A DNA stretch of 64,000 nucleotides from an uncultured Sphingomonadaceae bacterium (GTDB taxonomy: Bacteria; Pseudomonadota; Alphaproteobacteria; Sphingomonadales; Sphingomonadaceae). The translations under genes and the position numbers were made by a program. Shown in pieces: positions 55,426 through 64,000 of this stretch. The stretch's first letter is position 1; each line of letters begins with the position of its first letter. The notes under the pieces were generated by a model, which worked only from the letters and a program-made list of their open reading frames with translations, did not search any database and had not been told where the DNA came from. The stretch lies in the NCBI GenBank assembly GCA_947488845.1, contig CANLBM010000013.1, positions 47,662 through 111,661 on the forward strand, given 5' to 3'.

Positions 55426-56733
55426 TCACTGGTTTCGCCCGACGCTTGTGTAAGCCAAGCCGATCTGCGCAACTTCCGCGGGATTATATATATTGCGCAA
55501 ATCGACCAGAACATTGCCTTTCATGACTTGTGCGAGTTTCTCAAGATCCAGCGCGCGAAATGCATCCCATTCAGTCACGATGACGACCGCGTCCGCATCT
55601 TCTGCAGCGTTGTAGCTGCTATTTGCCATTTCAACTTCCGGCAGGATCTCTTTCGCCAGTTTCATGCCTTCGGGGTCATAAGCAATCACTTCGGCTCCAC
55701 CGTCGATCAATGTTTGCGCGATAGCGATCGAAGGAGCGTCTCGCATGTCGTCGGTATTGGGCTTGAATGTGAGGCCGAATAAAGCCACTCTTTTTCCGCG
55801 TACATCACCGCCAAGAGCATGAATGACCTTGCGGCCCATGGCGCGTTTGCGTTGGTCATTCACTTGCACCACGGCTTCGACAATGCGAACCGGACTATCA
55901 TTGTCCTGCGCCGTTTTCATTAAAGCCAGCGTGTCTTTGGGAAAACAGCTGCCGCCATATCCCGGGCCGGCGTGAAGGAATTTCGATCCTATCCGGTTGT
56001 CTAGGCCGATACCTCTGGAAACTTCCTGGACGTCGGCGCCAACTTTCTCGCACAAATCGGCGATTTCGTTGATGAACGTGATTTTTGTCGCGAGAAAGGC
56101 ATTCGCGGCATATTTGATTAGTTCCGCGGTGCGCCGTCCGGTAAATAATATTGGTGATTGATTGAGGAACAGCGGGCGGTAAATCTCGTTCATCACATCT
56201 TTTGCCCAGTCATCTTCTGTACCTATTACGATACGGTCGGGCTGTTTGAAGTCGCGGATGGCGGCGCCTTCACGCAGAAACTCGGGATTGGATACCACGG
56301 CAAACTGTTGTCGAGGTTGCTTCTTCTCGAGTATATGCTCAACTTCGTCGCCGGTTCCCACGGGAACGGTCGATTTCGTTATGATCACGGTCCGTTGGGT
56401 AATGGCATCCGCGATTTCTTCGCTGGCCGCATAGACATAGCTTAGGTCAGCATGACCATCACCTCTGCGGGAAGGGGTCCCCACGGCGATAAAGATTGCG
56501 TCGCAGCCTTTCACCGAAGCGGTGAGGTCCGTCGAAAAAGACAGACGTTCCGCATCAACATTGCGTTTGACCAGATCAGCGAGCCCCGGCTCGAAAATCG
56601 GCATGATATTTTTGTCAAGGTTCGATATTTTGTTTTGGTCTTTATCGACGCAAACGACATCATGCCCAAAATCTGCGAAACAGGCGCCCGAGACGAGGCC
56701 AACATAGCCAGAACCGATCATTGCAATTTTCAT
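55426..56733 (-). CDS. ugd: UDP-glucose 6-dehydrogenase
   Basis: 435 residues. NAD-binding GSGYVGLVSGACFADFGHDV, catalytic Cys in GPGYGGSCFPKDTLAL and TFKPNTDDMRDAPS show the UDP-glucose/GDP-mannose dehydrogenase family; the size and KITFINEIADLCEKVGADV favour the UDP-glucose enzyme. It makes UDP-glucuronate for surface polymers. The ATG at 56733 has GAGGGA upstream; an in-frame TTG before it is ignored. Confidence 0.9.
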   Translation of the reverse strand: MKIAMIGSGYVGLVSGACFADFGHDVVCVDKDQNKISNLDKNIMPIFEPGLADLVKRNVDAERLSFSTDLTASVKGCDAIFIAVGTPSRRGDGHADLSYVYAASEEIADAITQRTVIITKSTVPVGTGDEVEHILEKKQPRQQFAVVSNPEFLREGAAIRDFKQPDRIVIGTEDDWAKDVMNEIYRPLFLNQSPILFTGRRTAELIKYAANAFLATKITFINEIADLCEKVGADVQEVSRGIGLDNRIGSKFLHAGPGYGGSCFPKDTLALMKTAQDNDSPVRIVEAVVQVNDQRKRAMGRKVIHALGGDVRGKRVALFGLTFKPNTDDMRDAPSIAIAQTLIDGGAEVIAYDPEGMKLAKEILPEVEMANSSYNAAEDADAVVIVTEWDAFRALDLEKLAQVMKGNVLVDLRNIYNPAEVAQIGLAYTSVGRNQ

Positions 56734-57042
56734 CAAATTCCCTCTAACATCTAGCGTCTAATCATAAACAATCATAAAAATCTGGCGGCTTGTGGCCTGT
56801 AGGCTAACTCAGGTCAAGTTCGTCACAGCCCGGTCATATTGGTTCGCCTCTTACAGTTGAGGAGGTGAATGTATCTTTAAACAACGATCGGAAGGCGCGA
56901 GGACTAAAATCCAACATCAGAAAATCATGACAATTGGCGGATAGATAAGTATTTTTAAAGTGCTTGGCCTATTCGACTCTGATCGATAAATAGCCAATCG
57001 GCGTCACATGTCTGTAAACGGAATGTCAGCTTTGAGAAGTAA
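56734..57042. other. divergent promoter region between ugd and the FlaA1-type dehydratase
   Basis: About 310 bases, AT-rich near the ugd start, with a direct repeat ATCATAAA at 56761-56768 and 56771-56778 that could be an operator. No other structure is evident. Confidence 0.45.
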
Positions 57043-58965
57043 ATGATCGAAAATATCACAACTATCATCACCTTGTTGTTGGAGAGGATTGCCCAGCTTG
57101 CGCGCTGGCAGAAAAAGGCGATTGTGTTCCTGCTCGACATTATGCTGTGCGTGCAGTCGATCTGGATCGCCTATTCTCTTCGCATAGGTGTGTGGGTGTT
57201 GTGGGATATTGCCGTACAGAAGATCCTGCTTGTTTGTCTTTTGACGATGATCCCTGTTTTCGTCTTAAGTGGCGTCTATCGCGCAATTTTTCGCTACGCC
57301 GGCACCGGAATGATGAAGACCCTGGCCCGCGCTTTCGGGATATATTCCGTACTGGTTGCATTTATATTCATCATGGTCGGATTGGATGGCGTGCCGCGAA
57401 CAATCGGGGTTATTCAACCCGTGGTGTTTTTCATCATGGTCGGCTTTGTCAGAGTTGCGGCAAGATATCTGATGATCGACATTCTCGGCCGCAACCGGTT
57501 TGCGGGTGAGGTTAAAAATGTTCTGATCTATGGCGCGGGAAGTGCCGGGCAACAGCTTGCCTCCTCGATGCGGTCTGAACCGGCCATGCGATTATGCGGT
57601 TTTGTTGACGATGATCGCCGGCTCGATGGCCAAAGACTTGATGGATACAAGGTCTTCTGGAGCGAGCATCTGCCGGAACTGATCAAGAAAAGGCAGATTA
57701 CCGATATCCTGTTGGCTTTGCCGACAATCAACCGAAAAAAACGGCGCAAGATTGTCGATCAAATTCGCGCCTTTAAAGTCCATGTCCAGACATTGCCGGA
57801 CATGAAAGCGATAATTGCCGGCAAGGTTTCCTTCAGTGATATTCGTGAACTCGATATCGAAGACCTGCTTGGTCGTGAGCCGGTGAGGCCGAATGAGTTG
57901 CTGTTCGGGCGGACAATTGTCGGCAAGACAGTTTTGGTGACAGGGGCAGGGGGCTCTATCGGGGGGGAGCTTTGCCGGCAGATCGCGAAGTCCGGAGCCC
58001 GTCGCCTGATATTACTGGATCTGTCCGAATATTCGCTCTACCAAATCGAAAAACAGCTGCGGGACTTGCTGTTAAAACAAGGCAAAGCCGAACTGGAGTT
58101 GATACCGGTTCTGGGCTCGGTTGTTGATGCCGTCAGGCTACGGGAAATATTCAACCTGTGGCAGCCGGATACCGTGTTCCATGCGGCAGCATATAAGCAC
58201 GTGCCGCTTGTCGAGGCCAATCCCGTAGAAGGGATCCGCAATAATATATTGGGAACGCAGACGTTGGCCGCCGCTGCCGAAGCGGCACGGGTAAGTGATT
58301 TCATCCTGATCAGCACCGATAAAGCGGTGCGACCGACCAACGTGATGGGCGCATCAAAGCGCGGGGCAGAACAGGTGATTCAAAATTTCTCCGAGAAGAG
58401 CAGTTTTACCAAATTTTCCATGGTCCGATTTGGCAATGTCCTCGGTTCCAGCGGTTCTGTGGTGCCGTTGTTCCGCAATCAAATCGAGCAGGGTGGTCCG
58501 ATTACATTGACGGATCGCAAGGTCACCCGATATTTCATGACTATACCGGAAGCAGCCCAGCTGGTCATTCAAGCGGCAGGCATGGCCAAAGGTGGTGAAG
58601 TTTTCGTGCTTGATATGGGGAAATCGGTAAAGATTCTGGACCTGGCCGAAACTATGGTCCGGTTATCAGGGCTGACGGTTCGGGACGAGATGAACCCGGA
58701 AGGCGATATTGAAATAGTCGAAGTTGGATTGCGGGCGGGCGAAAAGCTCTATGAAGAATTGATCATCGGAGATGATCCGCAAGAAACCCAGCACGCAAGG
58801 ATTATGAAGGCGCATGAATCTTATATTGCGGCAGATGCGCTAAATGATCTTATTGTGAGTCTGATGGACTGCCGGGACCCGAAAACTGCCATAACATTGC
58901 TCAAGTCTCTGGTGCCGGAATTCGTTCACGAGCGAGACAATGTTGACATGGAAAAGGCTTCTTGA
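57043..58965 (+). CDS. nucleotide-sugar epimerase/dehydratase (FlaA1/CapD/PglF family)
   Basis: 640 residues. Four membrane helices lie in the first 150 residues, then a linker and a CoA-binding-like fold, then an SDR domain with VTGAGGSIGGELCRQIAK near residue 300. The active site reads TDK (ISTDKAVRPTN) with Met in place of the usual Tyr (VMGASKR), as in PglF-type 4,6-dehydratases. It likely turns UDP-GlcNAc or similar into a 4-keto-6-deoxy sugar for a surface glycan. It faces ugd across a shared promoter region. Confidence 0.9.
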   Translation: MIENITTIITLLLERIAQLARWQKKAIVFLLDIMLCVQSIWIAYSLRIGVWVLWDIAVQKILLVCLLTMIPVFVLSGVYRAIFRYAGTGMMKTLARAFGIYSVLVAFIFIMVGLDGVPRTIGVIQPVVFFIMVGFVRVAARYLMIDILGRNRFAGEVKNVLIYGAGSAGQQLASSMRSEPAMRLCGFVDDDRRLDGQRLDGYKVFWSEHLPELIKKRQITDILLALPTINRKKRRKIVDQIRAFKVHVQTLPDMKAIIAGKVSFSDIRELDIEDLLGREPVRPNELLFGRTIVGKTVLVTGAGGSIGGELCRQIAKSGARRLILLDLSEYSLYQIEKQLRDLLLKQGKAELELIPVLGSVVDAVRLREIFNLWQPDTVFHAAAYKHVPLVEANPVEGIRNNILGTQTLAAAAEAARVSDFILISTDKAVRPTNVMGASKRGAEQVIQNFSEKSSFTKFSMVRFGNVLGSSGSVVPLFRNQIEQGGPITLTDRKVTRYFMTIPEAAQLVIQAAGMAKGGEVFVLDMGKSVKILDLAETMVRLSGLTVRDEMNPEGDIEIVEVGLRAGEKLYEELIIGDDPQETQHARIMKAHESYIAADALNDLIVSLMDCRDPKTAITLLKSLVPEFVHERDNVDMEKAS

Positions 58966-59013
58966 ACGCGGACTGGTCGCCAAAGGCGGGAAGGGTCTGT
59001 TCCGGTTGAAATA

Positions 59014-59871
59014 TCAGATGTCGAAAGACCCAAACGGCACAACGTGGTTCTGGGCGTCGTGCCCGATATCTGACCGCCCCAAGAACGCGATGCCATTTTG
59101 GCGACACCATTTTATGGTGATCGCTTCCGCGTCTTCGCCAAAGGGCCGATCATTCTCGGGGATTTCGCTGACACGCCCCAATTTTATCCCGGTTAAGCCA
59201 TGATACGCCAAATTGCTGCCAAGGTGAAACATCGCGCGGTCAAAGGCATATAGATATTCAGATATTTCCTCAATGATGAGAATATGATCTCGCAGATCGG
59301 GCATCAGCTTTGTTCCGGTCATCATTGCGAGAGTCATTAAATTGAAGGCAGCGTGTTTTTGGCCACGGACTAGGTCGGGCTCAAGTGCATTCTGCTTTTT
59401 ATGCACGATCCAGTCCAGAGCTCTCCTTACGGCTCCTTCGCCGCCCGTTCTGTTTATATCAGACGGCATAGGGCCATGGGCAACTTCACCGATGCCTGCG
59501 CGATAGAGCGCCGCCAACATATTGCCCGCATCGCTATATCCAAGATATGTCTTGCGGCTCGCATTGCCGTCAAGCCGGGCGATCGCGGCTTCCGCTATCC
59601 GTGCAGCCCCATAGCCGCCGCGGGCAAACCAGATGGTGTCGATCGCGGGCTCGTTGGCCAAGGCGACGAAACTGTCAAGTCGTTGTTCGTCGCTGCCAGC
59701 AAAATGTCCGTTCTCGAAAAAGCACTGCTCGTCGAATATCAGTTCCGCTTCCGGATGGCTTATTGCAGCGAGCGCCATGACACGTTCGGCCCCTTCCTGA
59801 GAAAATGGGGTCGACGGCGCACAAATACCGATGCGTTGGGGTGAAGAGATTGTTTTTGTTCCTTGCGCCAT
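59014..59871 (-). CDS. ldcA: LD-carboxypeptidase (S66 family)
   Basis: 285 residues. S66 signatures are FARGGYGAARI, the Ser nucleophile elbow GYSDAG, IIEEISEYLYAFDR (Glu) and a C-terminal GHDAQN His, giving the Ser-Glu-His triad. It removes the terminal D-Ala from muropeptide tetrapeptides in the cytoplasm during recycling. The ATG at 59871 (MAQGT) is chosen over an upstream frame to 59919 that would overlap the divergent Mur ligase start. The two genes are 34 bases apart. Confidence 0.88.
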   Translation of the reverse strand: MAQGTKTISSPQRIGICAPSTPFSQEGAERVMALAAISHPEAELIFDEQCFFENGHFAGSDEQRLDSFVALANEPAIDTIWFARGGYGAARIAEAAIARLDGNASRKTYLGYSDAGNMLAALYRAGIGEVAHGPMPSDINRTGGEGAVRRALDWIVHKKQNALEPDLVRGQKHAAFNLMTLAMMTGTKLMPDLRDHILIIEEISEYLYAFDRAMFHLGSNLAYHGLTGIKLGRVSEIPENDRPFGEDAEAITIKWCRQNGIAFLGRSDIGHDAQNHVVPFGSFDI

Positions 59872-59905
59872 TGCCAAATAGATCGAGAAGCAATAGCGCG
59901 AAAAA

Positions 59906-61327
59906 ATGAGCGAAGACAAATCCTATTATTTTTGTGGAATCGGCGGTTCCGGAATGTTGCCTCTGGCGATGATTGTCAAAGCGGCGGGCGCCAGGGTCGC
60001 TGGATCCGACCGAGCGCTGGACCAGGGGCGATTGGCTGACAAGTTCCAATGGCTGCAAGATCGTGGAATCAGCCTGTTCCAGCAGGATGGCAGCGGCCTG
60101 GTCGATAGTAGCCAGATATTGATAGCCTCTGCCGCGATCGAAGATAGTGTACCGGATGTTGCACAGGCGATCGCACTCGGTTGTAAACGGATGACGAGGG
60201 CTGAGCTCCTGGCAAAACATTTTAACGCGGTGGCGCACAGCATTGCGGTCGGCGGCACCAGCGGGAAGTCCACTGTCACCGGAATGATCGGCTGGATATT
60301 GACCGAGGCGGACCGTGATCCGACGATTATGAACGGCGCGGTGATGAAGAATTTTGTCAATGACGACGCTCCGTTTGCCAGTTCCCGCGTTGGTAATGGC
60401 GACTTAATGGTAAGCGAAGTAGACGAAAGCGATGGTTCGATCGCTCTGTTCGATCCTGAAATAGCGGTGCTCAACAATGTCAGTCTCGATCACAAGAGCC
60501 TTGAAGAGCTGAGAATATTGTTCGGCAATTTCATAGCGAAGTCCCGGCACGCGATCTGGAACCATGACGATGAAGAATCGCGGATGCTGGTGGCCTCATG
60601 CAATCTCGCAAAATCATCCAGCTTCGGATTTTCCGAAGGTTCGGACTTTCGGGCTTTGCGGGTCCATGAAGAATCGCTTGGCAGCAGCTTCACCTTGCGG
60701 ACTGATGGTGCAGATCACCGGATATCTCTGCAAGTGCCAGGCAGGCATAATATCGCCAATGCACTGGCAGCCGTTGCGGCTTGTCGCGCGATTGGCGTGC
60801 CGATCGACCGTGCGATAGCGGCAATTGAAGCGTTTAAAGGTCTGGCGCGGCGATTTGATATCGTCGGAACCGAGAACGAGATCAGTGTGATCGACGACTT
60901 CGGTCATAACCCCGACAAGATTGCCGCGACGCTTGCGACCCTGAAGGCTTTTCCTGGCCGGGTTATTGCTTTCTTTCAGCCGCACGGATTTGGACCGATC
61001 CAGAAAATGGGTGCAGAGCTTGCCGGGGTTTTTAGCGAACATCTCGACGGTGATGATCGCGTCATATTGTGTGAACCGGTATATTTTGGCGGAACCGTCG
61101 ATCGTACACTTGGCAGCGAATCCATCGTTAATGCGATCGCCGCTGCGGGTGGTACGGCGGAATTTTTTGCGTCACGGCAGGATTGTGGCGACAGAATAGT
61201 CAAAATTGCACAATCGGGCGACCGTATAGTCATCATGGGCGCGCGCGATGATACTCTGCACAGCTTTGCGCAATCCATTCTGGCGGCCGTCGCCAATAAC
61301 CGGGCAGAGGCGAGCTCGATCGTTTAG
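59906..61327 (+). CDS. Mur ligase family protein, likely muropeptide ligase (Mpl/MurC-like)
   Basis: 473 residues. An N-terminal MurC-like fold (FCGIGGSGMLPLAMIVKAAG, SDRAL) is followed by the ATP loop GTSGKSTVTGMIG, where GTHGKTT is normal, a metal/carbamate region (SEVDESDGSI) and a C-terminal domain with DDFGHNPDKIAATL and HGFGPIQKMG. It could ligate recycled tripeptide to UDP-MurNAc (Mpl) or have another MurC-type role. Its divergent neighbour LdcA makes tripeptide, which favours Mpl. The His-to-Ser and Thr-to-Ser changes in the loop are unusual. Confidence 0.8.
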   Translation: MSEDKSYYFCGIGGSGMLPLAMIVKAAGARVAGSDRALDQGRLADKFQWLQDRGISLFQQDGSGLVDSSQILIASAAIEDSVPDVAQAIALGCKRMTRAELLAKHFNAVAHSIAVGGTSGKSTVTGMIGWILTEADRDPTIMNGAVMKNFVNDDAPFASSRVGNGDLMVSEVDESDGSIALFDPEIAVLNNVSLDHKSLEELRILFGNFIAKSRHAIWNHDDEESRMLVASCNLAKSSSFGFSEGSDFRALRVHEESLGSSFTLRTDGADHRISLQVPGRHNIANALAAVAACRAIGVPIDRAIAAIEAFKGLARRFDIVGTENEISVIDDFGHNPDKIAATLATLKAFPGRVIAFFQPHGFGPIQKMGAELAGVFSEHLDGDDRVILCEPVYFGGTVDRTLGSESIVNAIAAAGGTAEFFASRQDCGDRIVKIAQSGDRIVIMGARDDTLHSFAQSILAAVANNRAEASSIV

Positions 61328-61866
61328 CTCTTGCTCGGGGCGCTTTGACGAGCCCAAAATGGTTGCGCAGCCCGTTGGTAGCAAACCAACCACCCAATCC
61401 GATTCCATAACCGATCGTGCTTGCGCATTGATCGATACCGGGCAAATCCGCTTTGAACTGTGTTCAAATGCCGTTGATAGACGTGATACAGTGTAAACAA
61501 GGCGGTAACCTGTATGAAGAAAGCGTTAATGCTCGTGGCCTAAGGCTACAAGTTTAAATAAATAATCCTTTTGATATAGGTAGTTACAAGTACGATGCCG
61601 TAACATACTGTATCAATAGCCGTATCTAACTGCATAACATTCCGATGTTTCGACAGAAGGGATGGGCAAGTGGGGCAACTCGGCTCTGGCCGGCTCTGGT
61701 CTGTGGTAACCCAATCAAGCACCACAGTTGTCCCAGCGTTGGTGCGATATTCTGGTCAGTATCGTATCGACTGTTTCCTGGTGGAGTGGATAATGAAAAT
61801 TATCCGCTCCACCTTCGGACAGACGCTCGAGTGCTTCCCGCTTGCACATAAGTTGTGGGAAGTTTC
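61328..61866. other. intergenic region before the exported-protein/PilZ operon
   Basis: About 540 bases with no gene I can support. Open frames here on both strands are short and lack ribosome sites. The DNA around 61540-61640 is AT-rich and may hold the operon promoter; a short direct repeat CGGCTCTGG occurs at about 61680-61698. No sigma-28- or sigma-54-type element was found. Confidence 0.45.
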
Positions 61867-62235
61867 ATGCAGTCAACCGGCTCAATATTATTAGGACGGA
61901 ATGTCGCTTTTTTGCGCACATTGTGCTGCGCAAAAATCGTGCCGCTAGCTATATTGTCTGTCCTGGCCTTGGGTGGCTTGCCAGCGCTGGCATCTGAAGC
62001 AAACCAGACCGATCCAACTGTGAAGGGAAGTGGCCGCGCTACGGTTGTAGCGCGTGCAACAGTGCTCCAGCCGTTCACCATGATTGCAACAGCGCAGGCT
62101 ACGGTCAAACCATATGACAACACACTGACTGTCTTGCGACGCACGACACGTCGCGACTGCTCGAATTTAACGGGTGCCGAGCCTGATCGAGGCACTGCTG
62201 CATCGTGCGAATTGCATTTGATAGAATTACAGTAA
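61867..62235 (+). CDS. exported hypothetical protein
   Basis: 122 residues from the ATG at 61867 (GGGAAG just upstream). A signal peptide (IVPLAILSVLALGGLPALA) precedes a short mature region rich in Ala/Thr (ATVVARATVLQPFTMIATAQATV) with two cysteines (RDCSNL, SCELHL). Not recognised. First of three genes transcribed together with the tandem PilZ gene. Confidence 0.65.
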   Translation: MQSTGSILLGRNVAFLRTLCCAKIVPLAILSVLALGGLPALASEANQTDPTVKGSGRATVVARATVLQPFTMIATAQATVKPYDNTLTVLRRTTRRDCSNLTGAEPDRGTAASCELHLIELQ

Positions 62236-62245
62236 GCAGGAAAAT

Positions 62246-62869
62246 ATGGAACATTTGATGCTGAAATCTTTTGCGGAATATGAGGAAACAACCTCTGGAG
62301 TTGGCATGCAGGAGCTATGTGCGCCATGGCGCTCGCATATTATCCCGTTGGTCATCGCTCTGACGTCTTTTGCTGCGCCAGCTCCATCATTGGCAGAGTC
62401 AGGTACTGGCGAGAATATCGCTATCGCACTGTCAAGCCGCCTTGTCGCGAGCCCGGTTGGAAATGGTGATGTCGCGCGGGCGGTCCCGGGAGCCTTGGTT
62501 GACTATTCCGTTGTCGTAACGGGACCGTTGGACAACGCTTCTCCGGCGACATCCTTTGCCATAACCGATATGATTCCCGATCACCTATCGCTTTTCGTGG
62601 GAGATCTGTCTCAGGCCGGCACCGGGCCAGCTGCTTTCATCGACAATGACAGTGGAATGGAATTCGGCTTTGATGGCCTCGCCAGCTTGACGGATTCCGT
62701 CGAATTTTCCAGCGATGGTGGCAAAACGTTCAATTATATTCCCGTCGCTGATGCGGATGGATGTGATCAGAATGTTACTCATATCAAGCTCCGTCCGCGC
62801 GGTGCGCTGATGCCGGTCGATGAAAAATACGAGCGTTTCTCCATACGTTACAGAATGAAAGTCAAGTAA
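62246..62869 (+). CDS. exported hypothetical protein (DUF11-like)
   Basis: 207 residues. A hydrophobic signal (IIPLVIALTSFAAPAPSLA) starts about 30 residues in, so a later start is possible. The mature part has the DUF11-like pattern PGALVDYSVVVTGPLDNASPATSFAITDMIPDHLSLFVGDL seen in surface and adhesin proteins. It lies 10 bases after the first exported protein and 0 bases before the PilZ gene, so it is in the same operon. Confidence 0.7.
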   Translation: MEHLMLKSFAEYEETTSGVGMQELCAPWRSHIIPLVIALTSFAAPAPSLAESGTGENIAIALSSRLVASPVGNGDVARAVPGALVDYSVVVTGPLDNASPATSFAITDMIPDHLSLFVGDLSQAGTGPAAFIDNDSGMEFGFDGLASLTDSVEFSSDGGKTFNYIPVADADGCDQNVTHIKLRPRGALMPVDEKYERFSIRYRMKVK

Positions 62870-63802
62870 ATGAAAAATGCGATTCAAGCTGTCACCCCCT
62901 CGACTGAGCCCGCCGATTTTGTTTTGACTCCCGCGGAACGTCGGAAACAGGATCGGCATATCGCGATGCTTCGGCTTGCCAAGATTAGAGCGGAGTCCGG
63001 CGAAGGGTGGGGCTTCATCAAAAACCTTTCTGCCACCGGGATGATGGTTGAAGTGCATTCCAATTTTGATCTGGGGAACCAGATCTCGGCCATTTTGAAC
63101 GGAGATCAAGAACTGACCGGTACAGTGCGGTGGCGTAACCAGTCACAGGCCGGTGTCGAGTTTTTGAAGCCCATCAATGTTGCAGAGACATTGTCCAAAC
63201 CGACCGCTGATAAGTCCGGCCGAGTCCCGCGTCTGCCGCGTATAGCGATGCAGCATCCGATCAACCTCTATATGGGATCGCAGCTGATCCACGCTGATAT
63301 CTGTGATATTTCGCCTGCGGGTATTTGTGTAAGAACAGACTATTCATTCGAGATGGGTAAAAACTTGCGTCTTTCCGTGCCGGATTTACTGGATATAGGT
63401 GGTTCTGTGCGATGGCAATTGGGCGATCGGGTCGGTATCGTATTTTCTCAGCGACTTCCTTTGGACGATATGATGATCTGGTTGTCGACTTTCTATAAGG
63501 CCGACAAAATCGAAACTCCCGATCTTGTTGCTCTCAACCAAGGTGATGAAGCAGCGGACACCATTGATTCTGCGTCAGATTCTTTGCCTTATCAGGTTAT
63601 CGGGCATGACGATCGGGATAAGGAAATCTTGATTGATAAAGTGGATTCAGCAACTGAAGCTCTTGTTCAGTTTAAAGCCACATCGAAATTTTTCTACAAG
63701 GTAAGCATTCGCAATGCCGATAATGTCGCGTTGTCGATCGGCACGATCGTATTGCGGGCGTTTGATGAAGAACGGGCGGCCGCCAAATCAGCATGTAGCT
63801 GA
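62870..63802 (+). CDS. tandem PilZ-domain protein
   Basis: 310 residues. The first PilZ domain (about 20-105) has RKQDR (RxxxR) and NLSATG, with Asn for Asp. The second (about 120-205) has DISPAG (DxSxxG), but its Arg group (RVPRLPR) lacks the RxxxR spacing. Cyclic-di-GMP binding is thus more likely at the first. The last 100 residues have no known domain. Its ATG directly follows the stop of the exported DUF11-like gene. Confidence 0.82.
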   Translation: MKNAIQAVTPSTEPADFVLTPAERRKQDRHIAMLRLAKIRAESGEGWGFIKNLSATGMMVEVHSNFDLGNQISAILNGDQELTGTVRWRNQSQAGVEFLKPINVAETLSKPTADKSGRVPRLPRIAMQHPINLYMGSQLIHADICDISPAGICVRTDYSFEMGKNLRLSVPDLLDIGGSVRWQLGDRVGIVFSQRLPLDDMMIWLSTFYKADKIETPDLVALNQGDEAADTIDSASDSLPYQVIGHDDRDKEILIDKVDSATEALVQFKATSKFFYKVSIRNADNVALSIGTIVLRAFDEERAAAKSACS

Positions 63803-64000
63803 ATATTTGAGCTTCCTTCCCGGTCAATCCGTAACAAGTCGCGCCGCTACATCCTCCTGATTTTGGGTTGGTCTGGCAGAGGCTTCTCGCGATCGCGGCA
63901 GTAATTTTACTATACACTACGATCTAGGGTCAGGACCTATTAAAGGGATTCCCAGCGCGGCATTTTTGTGATTCAATGTCGGCATCGAAGGAGGTGCTGT
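63803..64000. other. intergenic end of the window
   Basis: No gene can be supported here. A minus-strand frame (63672-63917) is a shadow of the tandem PilZ gene. The final bases (GAAGGAGG near 63987-63995) could be a ribosome site for a gene starting beyond the window. Confidence 0.4.

Noticed and set aside
61645..61894. Overlapping plus-strand open frames before the exported protein genes
   Set aside because: Two frames overlap, neither has a ribosome site or signal peptide, and the clear gene start lies at 61867.

Overview
The window reads as chromosomal DNA of a motile, aerobic-to-microaerobic alphaproteobacterium, most likely a marine-type member of the Sphingomonadales. This assignment is inference from gene style and content (sphingomonad-like flagellar cluster, FixLJ next to cbb3 oxidase genes, isolated holin/muramidase pair, coniferyl-aldehyde-dehydrogenase-like enzyme). 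No rRNA or tRNA was found to fix the taxon. Nearly all of the DNA is coding, and I saw no insertion sequences, CRISPR arrays or integrated phage.

Region 1 (1-21.4 kb) is a large flagellar locus. It holds a lytic transglycosylase, flhA, fliA (sigma-28), a divergent flagellin gene, an enhancer-binding protein (EBP1), fliEFGHIJKLMNOPQR-flhB, fliDS and a convergent second enhancer-binding protein (EBP2). Its regulation can be partly read from the sequence. Textbook sigma-54 promoters precede the transglycosylase-flhA operon and EBP1. Three look-alike sigma-28 promoters with identical 11-nt spacing precede flagellin, fliD and a PilZ gene just outside the cluster. A row of three palindromes lies between the flagellin and EBP1 promoters.

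Region 2 (21.8-28.7 kb) is mixed: a winged-helix gene that may have lost its N-terminal half to a frameshift, the PilZ gene, a GAF protein with a degenerate GGDEF domain, a class II aldolase, a lipoprotein with heptad-spaced cysteines, and a holin-endolysin pair. Region 3 (28.8-39.8 kb) is a low-oxygen respiration block: a universal stress protein, heme-PAS kinase FixL and FixJ on the plus strand, converging on ccoNOQP-ccoGHIS and a small Cys/His-rich exported protein on the minus strand. Many of the cco genes overlap by a few bases.

Region 4 (39.9-51.3 kb) carries a nuclease-family phosphodiesterase, an exported DsrE-like protein, gamma-glutamyltransferase, a methyltransferase, a DEAD-box helicase and a three-gene CoA-ester/aldehyde operon. 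Region 5 (51.4-59 kb) makes surface polysaccharide: O-antigen ligase, GDP-mannose and UDP-glucuronate supply, and a FlaA1/CapD-type dehydratase. It is followed by a divergent pair for peptidoglycan recycling (LD-carboxypeptidase and a Mur ligase). The window ends with an operon of two exported proteins and a tandem-PilZ protein. Together the genes suggest a cell that couples motility, surface polymers and cyclic-di-GMP signalling, with a high-affinity oxidase for low oxygen.
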